The notes under the pieces: model-generated
Seen by the model: the letters and a program-made list of their open reading frames with translations, nothing else
The model's database searches: none
Told to the model about the DNA's origin: nothing
Part shown: one piece after another, positions 18,233 through 26,785 of the stretch
Numbering within the stretch: the stretch's first letter is position 1
Layout of the letters: each line of letters starts with the position of its first letter
Position numbers and translations under genes: made by a program
From: Opitutus sp.
GTDB taxonomy: Bacteria > Verrucomicrobiota > Verrucomicrobiae > Opitutales > Opitutaceae
Reading direction: 5' to 3'
Assembly: GCA_009695065.1 (NCBI GenBank)
Contig: SIBR01000003.1
Location: 1 to 64,000 of the forward strand
Length of the DNA: 64,000 nt

Positions 18233-19168
18233 TCAAACGTCGATTATCGGTGAATTAACGGCCCGACCGGGTCGATTTTGCCACCGTTCGATGGGGGCTT
18301 CGCTGCCACAATAGGCACAAGGCGTCAAATTCTGACGTGCCGTACAATGCGGACAAACGGCGTCGGTTGCGAAGGGATTGAACGCGTTTCCGCAGTGGCC
18401 GCACCGCCACATCGGACCACCCGGGGGCGGTTCGCCGCAGGATGGGCACTTAAAGCCCACGTGTCGGGGCACGCGCCCCAAAGCGGCAAGTCCCCGTGCG
18501 TGACGCAGGCTCTCCAAACATCGCTGGCCAAGAAAAAGTGCCAGGATACCCATCCATAGCGATTGCCGCCAGATGGCATAACCCACGAAAGCGGCCACGC
18601 CCACGAGCCCGATAACAGCCGAAACATATAGGCTCCGGGCACGACCCAGCCAGAACCAAAGGAGCGACTGAAGAATCTGGCCGCCATCGAGCGGATAAAC
18701 GGGCAGCAGGTTGAAAATCAGCAAGATGCCGTTGATGAAACCGACGGAAACGAGGAATCGCGCCAAATCGGGCTGCGTCTCGGACCAGCCGAGCGTTGCC
18801 CCCAGTGCCAAGAGCCCGAAAAACACCGGCACGAGCACAACGTTGACCAGCGGTCCGGCAGCGATGCTCCAAAGCACGGCTCCCGGCCGCATCGGTGGCG
18901 AAACAAAAGCGATGCCGCCCAATGGCCAGAGCACGATTTCCTCCGCCCGGCCGCCCGTCTGACGGCAGGCGAGCGCATGACCAAACTCGTGGAGCAATAC
19001 AATCGCGAACAACACGAGATACTCCGCGACGTTCCACAGCGGCGACGAATAGTTGCCCAGTCGTGAGGAGATTTGAAAGATCGCGACCACAAACCAAGAC
19101 CAGTGCAAACACACTTGGATACCGGCGAAGCGAAAAAGGCGGATCGAGCCCGAGTGGGTCGGAATCAT
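18233..19168 (-). CDS. Site-2 protease family (M50) membrane metalloprotease with C-terminal zinc ribbons
   Basis: This is a 311-residue integral membrane protein of five or six helices. The zinc site is HEFGH (LLHEFGHALACRQ) in an early helix, and the distal Asp is in LLPVYPLDGGQ, both in the arrangement of the S2P/SpoIVFB family. These proteases cleave substrates within the membrane. The start at 19168 directly precedes a short leader and the first helix. The same frame continues upstream only as antisense of the gre gene. The unusual part is the tail of about 75 residues with four CxxC pairs (CPSC, CGHC, CPHC, CAYC), which looks like a double zinc ribbon on the cytosolic side. It may bind a partner or nucleic acid. 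The catalytic call is firm, the substrate is unknown. Confidence 0.85.
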   Translation of the reverse strand: MIPTHSGSIRLFRFAGIQVCLHWSWFVVAIFQISSRLGNYSSPLWNVAEYLVLFAIVLLHEFGHALACRQTGGRAEEIVLWPLGGIAFVSPPMRPGAVLWSIAAGPLVNVVLVPVFFGLLALGATLGWSETQPDLARFLVSVGFINGILLIFNLLPVYPLDGGQILQSLLWFWLGRARSLYVSAVIGLVGVAAFVGYAIWRQSLWMGILALFLGQRCLESLRHARGLAALGRVPRHVGFKCPSCGEPPPGGPMWRCGHCGNAFNPFATDAVCPHCTARQNLTPCAYCGSEAPIERWQNRPGRAVNSPIIDV

Positions 19169-19261
19169 GAGGGCGGCGAGTGAGTCAATGTGCCCGCCAA
19201 GAGACGAGCGGCAACTTGAGTCGGCATTTGAGTGTTCGCGCCATCCCCTCAACCTTTCCCC

Positions 19262-19774
19262 ATGAGCAAGGCGTTTCTCCGCGAATCCGATTCCCCGGCA
19301 CTGCCCGAATTGCCGCCATTGGTCTCGCCGCTGCCCCCAGGCGCGAAAAACTACCTTACGCCCGACGGCGCCGACCGGCTCCGGTCCGAGGTGGCACGAC
19401 TCGTCGATGCGGAACGTCCGAAACTCGTCGCGGCCCGGGCTGAAGACGAAGACGCGAAACAACGCCTGCAAGTCCTCGACCAACGGCTGCGCTACTTGCA
19501 GGAAAGCCTGCGTTCCGCCGTCATGGTAACGGCGCCAAAGGACGAACCGGATATCGTGCGATTTGGTGCGACGGTGCTTGTTCGCGATGGCCATGGCGAA
19601 ACCCGATACCGGATTGTCGGTGTGGACGAAACCGACACGGAACGCGGTTGGGTGAGCTGGCTTTCTCCCCTGGCCCGAGCGCTCATGAACGCGCGGCCGG
19701 GACAGCGCGTCGTGCTCAACGCCCCCTCGGGCCGGAAGGAACTTGAGGTGATCGCGGTCGATTATCACCCGTGA
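19262..19774 (+). CDS. GreA/GreB-family transcription elongation factor
   Basis: This is a 170-residue protein with the two-domain Gre layout. An N-terminal helical hairpin opens with YLTPDGADRLRSEVARL and carries acidic residues (AEDEDAKQRLQVLDQRLRYLQ). The C-terminal FKBP-like domain holds VRFGATVLVRDGHGE, YRIVGVDE and SWLSPLARALMNARPGQRV. Gre factors enter the RNA polymerase secondary channel and stimulate cleavage of backtracked transcripts. The leader of about 30 residues before the coiled coil is longer than in GreA and resembles GreB-like paralogues of this phylum. The start is taken at ATG 19262. A further in-frame start ten codons upstream is possible. Confidence 0.88.
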   Translation: MSKAFLRESDSPALPELPPLVSPLPPGAKNYLTPDGADRLRSEVARLVDAERPKLVAARAEDEDAKQRLQVLDQRLRYLQESLRSAVMVTAPKDEPDIVRFGATVLVRDGHGETRYRIVGVDETDTERGWVSWLSPLARALMNARPGQRVVLNAPSGRKELEVIAVDYHP

Positions 19775-19898
19775 GACGCAGGGCGACGAGCCTTGAGCCT
19801 ATCGGCACAAGGCCGTGGAACGGGTTTCACCCGGCCAAATCGGCCCCTTGCGAAACGTTGATCCCGGCTGCGGCCGGCGGATTGCGGCAAACTTCAGC

Positions 19899-21191
19899 CT
19901 ACCGCCTGACGCCCCGGCCGGGGCTGTCCTTGATGGCGTCCACGAGCCTGAGAAAAGCCGGGTCCGTCCGGAGCGACTCGCACGCGACTTCCTGTTGAAC
20001 ACGCGCGCGGTCGCTGAACCCCGCCGCCACCGCCTGCTCCAGCGCGACAAGTGCACGCTTCTTGTCCCCTCGCCTGGCGCGGCAGCGCGCGAGATCGAAA
20101 TAAGCCTGGGGTCGCTCCGGTCGCATCAGGATCATCATCTCCAACACCGGTTCCGCCGGCGCAAATTCGCCACTCTGCAACATGTCGCGCACGCTCTCCG
20201 AACAGTTCGTGTAGACCGCCTGCAAAACGCGCCCCGCCATTTCGCGTTCGGGGGACGGCCCCTCGGCCCTGGCCCGCAACTGGGCCGCTGTTTTTTTCAC
20301 GTCGCTGGCGAAGCCATCCCGCACTGCCGTCAACAAATCGGTCACCAGGGATTCCTCCCGCCGCTCGGCCGCCCGGTCGGCCTTGATCGCGTTGCGCACG
20401 TCACGGGACGCGGCGAGCTGCGCCACCTCCTTTTCCAACGCGGCCGTGTCTTCAAGACCCTTGAAATCGGTCGCGAGCGCTTTGAGCGCCGTGAACCGTG
20501 CCCAACCCGGGGCGGCTGGCGCAGCGTCCCGCCGCAGCCCGAATTCCGCCTGCAGTCGCACCGGGTCCTTCGCCAGCGTGCCAGTGCGCATCGCCTGCAA
20601 GTCGAGCCAGCCGAGGGCCTGCATGGCGAGATCGGACGAGAGCCACTCATGCCCGCCCTGATGGATCACCACCCGGTGCGTTGTGCGTCTTTCCTCGAGT
20701 TCGCGGTCGACCCGGCGCAGTTCCTGATAATTGAAATCAGTCACTCCGGCCGTGCCAAAAAACGCGAAGGCGACCTTGTCCGGCGTCGTCCCGTCCGGAA
20801 ACGCGGCGCTGCAGGCCACGACGCCTTGGGCCAGCCCGTTCATCGCCACCTGGCACGCAACCCGCGCCCCGCCGGAAAGACCGGCCACGTACACCCGTTT
20901 CTGGTCGAGCGGGAAAAAGCCATCCACGTCGCGGATCATGGCGTCGATGGCCGCGACATTCGCCGGCCATGGACCGTTGCGGGAATTATTTGAGCCGGCG
21001 ACGATGTATCCAAATTTCTCCGCCGCCGCCGCGAACCGCTCGACGGGCCCCCGGCCCCGGGCCCCCGGATCGAAACAAAACAACACCGGCGAGCGCACCT
21101 TCGGATCGAATCTTGTCGGAACGTACAACGCGTAGCTCTGCTTTGGATCCGCCGCGCACTCGACCTTTTCGAGCACTTTTCCCCGCGGCAA
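19899..21191 (-). CDS. Alpha/beta-hydrolase (esterase) with C-terminal helical/TPR-like region; 5' end uncertain
   Basis: The N-terminal half (about 200 residues) is an alpha/beta-hydrolase of the secreted esterase/PHB-depolymerase type: YALYVPTRF, VLFCFDPGARG for the oxyanion region, VYVAGLSGGARVA with the nucleophilic Ser, and HQGGHEW supplying His. The rest is helical and ends in TPR-like segments (PQAYFDLARCRARRGDKKRALVALEQAVAAG). The first usable start is a TTG at 21191. However, the in-frame sequence immediately upstream (to about 21258) reads like a signal peptide (WWVGLLCGALARTAA) yet contains no ATG, GTG or TTG. A run of six A at 21250-21255 could hide an indel that would join it to a start. 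The product is probably exported. Confidence 0.7.
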   Translation of the reverse strand: MPRGKVLEKVECAADPKQSYALYVPTRFDPKVRSPVLFCFDPGARGRGPVERFAAAAEKFGYIVAGSNNSRNGPWPANVAAIDAMIRDVDGFFPLDQKRVYVAGLSGGARVACQVAMNGLAQGVVACSAAFPDGTTPDKVAFAFFGTAGVTDFNYQELRRVDRELEERRTTHRVVIHQGGHEWLSSDLAMQALGWLDLQAMRTGTLAKDPVRLQAEFGLRRDAAPAAPGWARFTALKALATDFKGLEDTAALEKEVAQLAASRDVRNAIKADRAAERREESLVTDLLTAVRDGFASDVKKTAAQLRARAEGPSPEREMAGRVLQAVYTNCSESVRDMLQSGEFAPAEPVLEMMILMRPERPQAYFDLARCRARRGDKKRALVALEQAVAAGFSDRARVQQEVACESLRTDPAFLRLVDAIKDSPGRGVRR

Positions 21192-21395
21192 TTCCGCCGC
21201 TGTTCTGGCGAGCGCACCGCATAAAAGTCCAACCCACCATCCGAGACGGAAAAAACTGCAACCAAACGAGGTCGTGAACGGTTGAGGGAAACGACTGGTT
21301 TTCGCAACGAGTGGAACAAGCGGGCCCGGCCCAACCGGACACTCAACGAAAACGCCTGCCCATGCCCGCGGAGAATGCGCACCGCGGGCCGGAAA

Positions 21396-22865
21396 TCAAT
21401 CACTCCACAGCCGTTGCTGCGAATCGGAAAAACGCCCGACGATGGCCCCGTGGTCGGGGTGCCGTCCGTTGGCAATCCGCAATCGCGCCCCGACCCACAC
21501 ATCCCGGATGGCGCGCCGCTCAAGCGAAAACACAATGTTGTTCAACAAAGTGCCCGCGTCGGCTCCCACAATCGATGGATCGTAGAGGTTCACCGTAAAA
21601 AAATCGGCCGGGCGGCCGATTTCGAGCGCGCCGCCCGTAGCACCGAGGCTGCGGGCACCCGTGACGGTCGCCGCGTGGAAAAGCAACGGCGCGGGATCCG
21701 GCGCAAGCACGGCGCGTTGCTCCCGCGCGACTCGCAACGGGTACTCGAGCAACCGGGCGTCCTCGAGCAAATCGATCTGCACCTGGCGGTCGCTGCCGAG
21801 CGCGATCCCCGCCCCGGCGGCCAGTAACTTTTCCACCGGCGGCAATCCGACTCCGTGATTTCGCGCCGTTGTCGGGCACGCGCAAACGATCGCCCGGGCC
21901 GAGCCCAGCAGCTTGATTTCGTCGTCGGCAAGATGCGCGGCGTGAACGGCGGTGAAGCGTTTGTCGACGATGCCCAACTCCGCTAGGAGTGCCACGGGGG
22001 TCCGGCCGTGCTCCCGCACGCAGGCCTGAACAGCCTCGCGGCCCGTCGGCAGGCGGACATGCAAACGCATCCGTTGGGCATGCGCATGGGTTGCAATCGC
22101 TCGAAATTCTCCGGCCGGTAGGCCGCCCAGGCTGTTGATTCCGACGCCAATCCAGGCTTCGTCGGCGGGATGGTTTTTTTCGGCCAAGACCCGCAAGGCC
22201 TCGAGCTCGCGGATGAATTGATCCGCGGTGGGCGTGAATAAACGGGCGTGGGCCGGCTCCGCGGGGTCCGCCCGGGTCTGGGCGACCTTGAGCAGCGCGA
22301 TGCGAATCCCGACATCGTGGGCCGCGCGCAAAAGTTCCTGACTGAGAAAATTCGGATCCGGCCACGCCAAGCCGTCGGCCGCCTGGTGCAGGCAGTGAAA
22401 TTCGCCCACGCAGGTGATTCCCGAAAGCATCATCTCCAGAAAAGCCATTCGCGCCGTGTCGAAAAACCCCTCTCCCGAGATGCGCGCGACCAGGCGATCC
22501 TGCGCTTCGCGCCACGGCGCCAATGGCTCGCGGTCCGACCGGCCGCGCTGTTCGCCCCGGCCGCGCAAGGCCCGCTGGAACGCATGGGAGTGGGCGTTCA
22601 CGAGCCCGGGCAGCGCGACCTGGCCCGCCAGGCGCCGGGCCGCGGCGAGATTCGCCGGCTCCCGTGAAAAACGCGTGATCCGACCCAACCCATCGGCGAA
22701 AAAAGCCAGGCCGGACTCGAATTTCTCGCCGGTGTAGACGCAGTCCGGCAACCAGCCGATTTCCGAACCACCGGGACCGCCGGCCGGCTTTGCGGGCGGA
22801 GCAACCACCGGGCGCGCCGGGACAGAATCGTTGCTTTTCGCGTTTTTCCGTTCGGGCGAGGGCAT
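21396..22865 (-). CDS. hutF: HutF-like formimidoylglutamate deiminase (amidohydrolase)
   Basis: This is an amidohydrolase-superfamily protein of about 489 residues. Its opening metal site NAHSHAFQRALRGRGE is the hallmark of HutF, which deaminates N-formimino-L-glutamate in histidine breakdown. Later blocks fit too: GITCVGEFHCLHQ, GVGINSLGGLPA, AVHAAHLADDEI, CPTTARNHGVGLPP and GSDRQVQIDLLEDARLLEY. A weak point is the fifth-strand metal site, which in HutF reads HIHxAEQ but here reads LHVRLPTGRE, so the Glu-Gln is missing and specificity may differ. Several ATG codons exist upstream. I chose 22865, since further extension adds only Pro/Arg-rich residues. No other hut gene is nearby. Confidence 0.68.
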   Translation of the reverse strand: MPSPERKNAKSNDSVPARPVVAPPAKPAGGPGGSEIGWLPDCVYTGEKFESGLAFFADGLGRITRFSREPANLAAARRLAGQVALPGLVNAHSHAFQRALRGRGEQRGRSDREPLAPWREAQDRLVARISGEGFFDTARMAFLEMMLSGITCVGEFHCLHQAADGLAWPDPNFLSQELLRAAHDVGIRIALLKVAQTRADPAEPAHARLFTPTADQFIRELEALRVLAEKNHPADEAWIGVGINSLGGLPAGEFRAIATHAHAQRMRLHVRLPTGREAVQACVREHGRTPVALLAELGIVDKRFTAVHAAHLADDEIKLLGSARAIVCACPTTARNHGVGLPPVEKLLAAGAGIALGSDRQVQIDLLEDARLLEYPLRVAREQRAVLAPDPAPLLFHAATVTGARSLGATGGALEIGRPADFFTVNLYDPSIVGADAGTLLNNIVFSLERRAIRDVWVGARLRIANGRHPDHGAIVGRFSDSQQRLWSD

Positions 22866-22974
22866 GCCCGGAGATCGTGAACGGCCGATCGCATCCATCA
22901 AGCGCGGACCAAACGGCCGGTCGGCGGAACACGGACGAGGGGTGAGCGCCCACCGCCGCACGCGGCCAGCGGAC

Positions 22975-23211
22975 TTAAAACTTAACCGTCAACTTGGCCT
23001 GGTTGAGGACCAGCACCATGCTGTTGCGGGCAATCTGGCGGACGCGGAGACAAACGGTGTTACCCTGCACCTGCGTCTGGATGACGTCCCCTTCCTTGTA
23101 GGGTCGGGAGTTGATCACCAGATGTTGTTTGCCTCCGATCTCAAAGATCCCGCTCACCCTGAGGGTGCCTCTCGCGCCGCCGGCCACGGTGATCGGCGAC
23201 GAAAAACTCAT
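22975..23211 (-). CDS. Small conserved-looking protein of unknown function (78 aa)
   Basis: Starting at ATG 23211 the product has strong beta-strand character: GTLRVSGIFEIGGKQHLVINSRPYKEGDVI is followed by VRQIARNSMVLVLNQAKLTV. This resembles the small C-terminal domain of pilus or secretion-pathway proteins (PilP/GspC-like HR domain), in which a GDxI turn precedes a VxxIxxxSVxL strand. That is only a resemblance. No signal peptide is visible, so this may be the surviving end of a longer gene. Its start codon overlaps the likely start of the divergent coiled-coil reading frame in a shared CATG. It runs toward hutF, 109 bases downstream. Confidence 0.5.
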   Translation of the reverse strand: MSFSSPITVAGGARGTLRVSGIFEIGGKQHLVINSRPYKEGDVIQTQVQGNTVCLRVRQIARNSMVLVLNQAKLTVKF

Positions 23212-24558
23212 GCGCGAGAACTCGGATCTCCGGCTGGAGAAGAAGATGCTGCAGCAGGAACTCGCGCTCACTCGGTCCCAGGGCGACGCCCTGCGCATGG
23301 CCATTGAGAACCGCGCCGCCGCCGGCGACACTTCAAAACGGCTCGTCGAAAAGCTCAACGAAGCGAGCCGCGAACTCGCCACGCTGCGCTCCAACTACGC
23401 CAAACTTCAGACGGAGCGGACTCCTTCGACGGATGTCGCCGCGCTCCATGCCCGCCTCGGAGCGACCGAGGAAAAGCTGGCGACCTCGCTTCGCTCCTAC
23501 ACCGAGCTGCAGGAGGAAATCACCCGCCTGCGCACCGAAGTGGATCGTGCCCGCACCGAGAATGTTGTCCTCAGCGAGCAGGTAAAATCCGTCACGGCGA
23601 AGAACGATCAGGCCCAGGCCGCGCTGGCCCAGCTGAACACCCAGTTGCTTGCCCAGAAGGAAGCCCGCACCCGGGCGGAGCAGGATGCCGAGACCCTCCG
23701 CACCCAGCTCAATTCCGTCACGCCGAATGCCTCGCTCCTGGCCCAACAACGCACCGGCGCCGCGGCGGAAGCGCAGTCGCTCGCCGCCGAGCATGCGGCG
23801 GAAATCGCCGCTCTCAAGCAGCAGCTCGACACCTTCCGCGGCAAGCTCGAGAGCCTCGAACCCGAACGAGCGCAACTCAAACAACAGCCCGCCGTCTCCG
23901 GCGCCGCGCCCGCCCCGCTGCTCGCGGACATCGAGGCCAAACTGTCCACGGCGCTGCTTTCGAACTCGGCCCGGCGGGATGAGAACGACCAGTTGAAGAC
24001 CGCCAGGGTCTCCAGCTCGCCGCCACCAAAACGGAACTGGAAGCGCAGCTTGCGCGGTTGAAAGACGGATCCTCCGGCGCCCAGGTGCAGACATTGCGCG
24101 ACCAGTTGCGCGATGCCCAGGCCCAAGCCACCGCCCTCACCGAGGAAAACCCCCGGCTCGCGCCGGGCCGCAGCGGAATTTCCGAACCGCTCCGGATCGG
24201 GTTAACGTCCGATCCGCGCAATCCCGAGCGCGCCCGAACCGCCAACGCCTCCAGTGCCGAGCCCGTTCACGCGGAAGCCGCCGCCCCGGTCAACCCGTCT
24301 GGTGCCGCCAGTGCCGCTCCCCGCAAAACCAGCTCGGGAGTAAATGCGACGCTCGTCGCCGGCCACTGTCCCGCTCGACCGCCTTCGCCCAAGCCACCTG
24401 CTCCGGCGTGCGCCACCCCTGGGCCTGCAGCACCGATTCCTGATCGGCTAGCGCCGCACCCGATCCGGGAGCGGGAGGCGGCGGCAGGATTTTTTCGAAA
24501 GCGAACGCCGTCGGAACTACAAAGACCGCGGCGGCAACCGGCGCCTTCGGAGCCATGA
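23210..24558 (+). pseudogene. Coiled-coil protein, frameshifted and probably truncated at both ends
   Basis: From ATG 23210 the frame encodes about 265 residues of nearly unbroken coiled coil (LEKKMLQQELALTRS, LVEKLNEASRELATLRS, LQEEITRLRTEVDRA, EIAALKQQLDTF). At about 23998 the heptads stop (KTARVSSSPPPKRNWK, stop at 24061) but continue in the adjacent frame as DRQGLQLAATKTELEAQL, then LRDQLRDAQAQATALTEEN. So one base is missing near 23996-23999. The second frame stays open to 24558, but its last 250 bases are antisense to another gene and lose coiled-coil character, so the real end is unclear. In-frame residues just upstream of the ATG (IGDEKL) also look like coiled coil, suggesting that a signal peptide and the 5' end are lost. 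Confidence 0.65.
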
Positions 24559-24658
24559 CATTCTCCGCGGGCCGGTCCGCCGCGGCCGAAACCATCAGCA
24601 AGGCGGACGCACCAACCGCGAGGACTACAGCGAGGATCGCGGGACGGCGAAGATTCAT
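24290..24658 (-). CDS. Small secreted or periplasmic protein of unknown function
   Basis: ATG 24658 opens a clear signal peptide (MNLRRPAILAVVLAVGAS then a hydrophobic core and Ala-Ala-Ala). A Pro/Ala-rich stretch and the segment LQAQGWRTPEQVAWAKAVERDSG follow. The last 20 residues have no pattern, so the C-terminus may be out of frame. The gene overlaps the 3' end of the damaged coiled-coil frame on the other strand, and the codon pattern favours this strand over the region from the start down to about 24400. The product has 122 residues. No family recognised. Confidence 0.5.
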   Translation of the reverse strand: MNLRRPAILAVVLAVGASALLMVSAAADRPAENVMAPKAPVAAAVFVVPTAFAFEKILPPPPAPGSGAALADQESVLQAQGWRTPEQVAWAKAVERDSGRRRASHLLPSWFCGERHWRHQTG

Positions 24659-24755
24659 GGCGCAAAACATCGCCTTTCGCGGCCGCTCGGCCAACCCGGA
24701 CTTGCTCCCACGCCGCGCTTGCCTCGTCCGCCGGCGACGGTATCACGCCTCGATC

Positions 24756-25088
24756 ATGTCCACGCTTCCCGCCCAATTTGTCGGCGTCACGGTCGTGGCG
24801 AAAGCCAATGTGTACTTCGACGGCAACGTCGTCAGCCACACGGTTCTTTTCCAGGACGGCTCCAAGAAGACCATCGGCCTGATCCGGCCCGGATCTTACC
24901 ACTTCAGCACGGGAGCGCCCGAACGGATGGAAATCATCGCCGGAACCTCCCGGGTGACGGTCGACGGCAGCACCGAAGTCCGCGACTACGTGGCCGGGAG
25001 CTATTTTGACGTGCCGGGCAAAAGCGGCTTTACGATCACCGTCCCGGCGGGGCTTTGCGAATACATCTGCTCTTTCCTGCCCGCGTAA
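24756..25088 (+). CDS. ppnP: Pyrimidine/purine nucleoside phosphorylase (DUF1255)
   Basis: This is a 110-residue single-domain cupin. Recognisable blocks are ANVYFDGNVVSHTV, DGSKKTIGLIRPG, MEIIAGTSRVTVDG and GSYFDVPGKSGFTITV, ending CEYICSF. PpnP enzymes phosphorolyse a broad range of nucleosides to the free base and ribose 1-phosphate. The length is close to the family norm (about 95-105). The start is the ATG at 24756. It is divergent from the small secreted gene, 97 bases away, and is followed by a hairpin at 25101. Confidence 0.92.
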   Translation: MSTLPAQFVGVTVVAKANVYFDGNVVSHTVLFQDGSKKTIGLIRPGSYHFSTGAPERMEIIAGTSRVTVDGSTEVRDYVAGSYFDVPGKSGFTITVPAGLCEYICSFLPA

Positions 25089-25100
25089 GACCAATCCGTC

Positions 25101-25134
25101 GGGTGTCGACTGCAAGGCTGGCAGCCCGACACCC
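25101..25134 (+). terminator. Hairpin after ppnP, possible terminator
   Basis: GGGTGTCG (25101-25108) pairs perfectly with CGACACCC (25127-25134), and an inner CTGC/GCAG extends the stem. Downstream is AAAGTTTTGTTTG rather than a clean T run, so termination is plausible but not certain. Confidence 0.45.
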
Positions 25135-25275
25135 ATGAGGCCAAAGTTTTGTTTGTGACCCCTGTTTGAATCACCTAGCTTGGCGCCAATGAACTACCCC
25201 CCAGCCGCCTCGGTGACCGCGGCCGGTCACTCGAATTTCGCCGTGGCGCTCTGGACCGATCAAATCCTTTTCCGC

Positions 25276-25299
25276 CCGCCTGCATTTCGATGCAGGCGG
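25276..25299. other. Ten-base-pair hairpin with TTCG tetraloop upstream of the M20 gene
   Basis: CCGCCTGCAT (25276-25285), TTCG and ATGCAGGCGG (25290-25299) form a perfect stem capped by the very stable UUCG loop. No T run follows on either strand, so it is not a standard terminator. It lies 107 bases before the M20 start inside the 317-base gap after ppnP. The rest of that gap holds nothing I recognise. It may be a processing or stability element of the leader. Confidence 0.5.
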
Positions 25300-25405
25300 T
25301 GTGGCGGCGCAGCGTTCGAACCAGTTTAGCCGACGGGCAACCCGATCAACGATCCCACCCGAGTTCGGCCAGACCAGCCCTGAAGTCTGCCCTGCTTTTC
25401 CTCCC

Positions 25406-26746
25406 ATGCGTTATCGCGCCCTGCTACCCATTTTGTCCCTCGTCTTTCTGCCCGTGCCCGGCGTGACCGCGGCGGACGATGCCCTTCGCGCCCTGGTCAC
25501 GCAAAAAATCGCCGCGGAGTACCCCTCGCTCGACGCGCTCTACAAAGATCTTCACGCGCACCCCGAGCTTTCGTTGATGGAGGAGCGCACTGCCGGCATC
25601 GTGGCCCGGGAATTGCGGGACGCGGGCTTTGAAGTCGTGGAAAGATTTGGCGGCTTTGGCGTGGTCGGCGTGTTGAAGAACGGCCACGGGCCGACCCTAC
25701 TGATCCGGACGGATCTCGACGGGCTCCCTGTGGAAGAGGAGACCGGAGTGCCTTATGCGAGCAAAGCCCGCATGAAAGATCTCACCGGCCGCGAGGTCGC
25801 AACGATGCAGGCCTGCGGTCACGATATTCACATGACGGTGTTTACCGGCACCGCCCGCCTGCTGTCCTCGCTCAAAGACCGCTGGGCCGGCACCGTGGTG
25901 TTGATTGGCCAGCCCGCCGAGGAGCGCGGGATCGGCGCTCGCGTCATGCTGGCCGAGGGTCTTTACCGGAAGTTTCCCAAGCCTGATTACGCCATCGCCC
26001 TGCACGACAGCGCGACCCTGCCCGCCGGTACGGTCGGCACGATCGAAGGCTACGCGATGGCGAACGTCGACAGCGTCGACATCACCGTCCGCGGCATCGG
26101 CGGCCACGGTGCCTACCCGCATACCACCAAGGACCCGATCGTCCTCGCTGCGCGCATCGTACTTTCGCTGCAGACCATCGTCAGCCGCGAAACGCGGCCC
26201 GTCGACCCCGTGGTAATCACTGTCGGCTCCATCCACGGTGGCACGAAACACAACATCATCCCGGACGAGGTGAAACTCCAGCTCACGCTCCGCTCCTACA
26301 CCGACGCGGTGCGCCACCACACCATCGAGGCGCTGAAGCGCGTCTGCCGCGGTGAGGCGATTGCCGCCGGGATCCCCGAGGATCGCATGCCGGTGATCTC
26401 CATCACCGAGGCCGAATTCACCCCCGCCACCTACAACGATCCCGCGCTCACCCGCCGGGTGCGGAGCGCACTGACCACCTGGCTCGGAGCGGACAACGTA
26501 AAATCCATCGATCCCGAAATGGGCGGAGAAGATTTTTCCCGCTACGGACGCACCGAGGAAAAAGTGCCGATCTGCATGTTTCGGCTTGGCGCGGTTGACC
26601 CGGCCAAAGTCGAGGCAAGCGCCCGTACCGGCGCCGCGTTGCCCTCGCTCCATTCCAGCAAGTTTGCGCCGCTGCCCGAACCGACCATCAAGACCGGGGT
26701 CGCCGCCATGACCGGCGCCGCGCTCGACCTACTCGCGAAGCGCTGA
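25406..26746 (+). CDS. Exported M20-family amidohydrolase (amino-acyl/indole-acetyl hydrolase type)
   Basis: This is a 446-residue protein with a signal peptide (ATG 25406, hydrophobic to about residue 20, Thr-Ala-Ala-Asp). The M20D signature is clear: LHAHPELSLMEERT, then IRTDLDGLPVEEETGVPYAS, ACGHDIHM with the metal-binding His and Asp, and GQPAEERGIGARVML with the metal and catalytic Glu. The dimerisation domain has RGIGGHGAYPHTTKDPI, and the last metal site is GGEDFSRYG. Members hydrolyse N-acyl or peptide bonds (hippurate, indole-acetyl-amino acids, N-acetyl-diaminopimelate). The exact substrate is not evident, but export suggests scavenging from peptides or conjugates. Confidence 0.9.
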   Translation: MRYRALLPILSLVFLPVPGVTAADDALRALVTQKIAAEYPSLDALYKDLHAHPELSLMEERTAGIVARELRDAGFEVVERFGGFGVVGVLKNGHGPTLLIRTDLDGLPVEEETGVPYASKARMKDLTGREVATMQACGHDIHMTVFTGTARLLSSLKDRWAGTVVLIGQPAEERGIGARVMLAEGLYRKFPKPDYAIALHDSATLPAGTVGTIEGYAMANVDSVDITVRGIGGHGAYPHTTKDPIVLAARIVLSLQTIVSRETRPVDPVVITVGSIHGGTKHNIIPDEVKLQLTLRSYTDAVRHHTIEALKRVCRGEAIAAGIPEDRMPVISITEAEFTPATYNDPALTRRVRSALTTWLGADNVKSIDPEMGGEDFSRYGRTEEKVPICMFRLGAVDPAKVEASARTGAALPSLHSSKFAPLPEPTIKTGVAAMTGAALDLLAKR

Positions 26747-26785
26747 CTCGCCCGCCTCGCGCTGCGCGTCCCCGATCTCCCGCCG

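Noticed and set aside
19169..19768. N-terminal extension of the site-2 protease by 200 residues
   Set aside because: It is antisense to the gre gene. Membrane helices and the HEFGH site start just after 19168.
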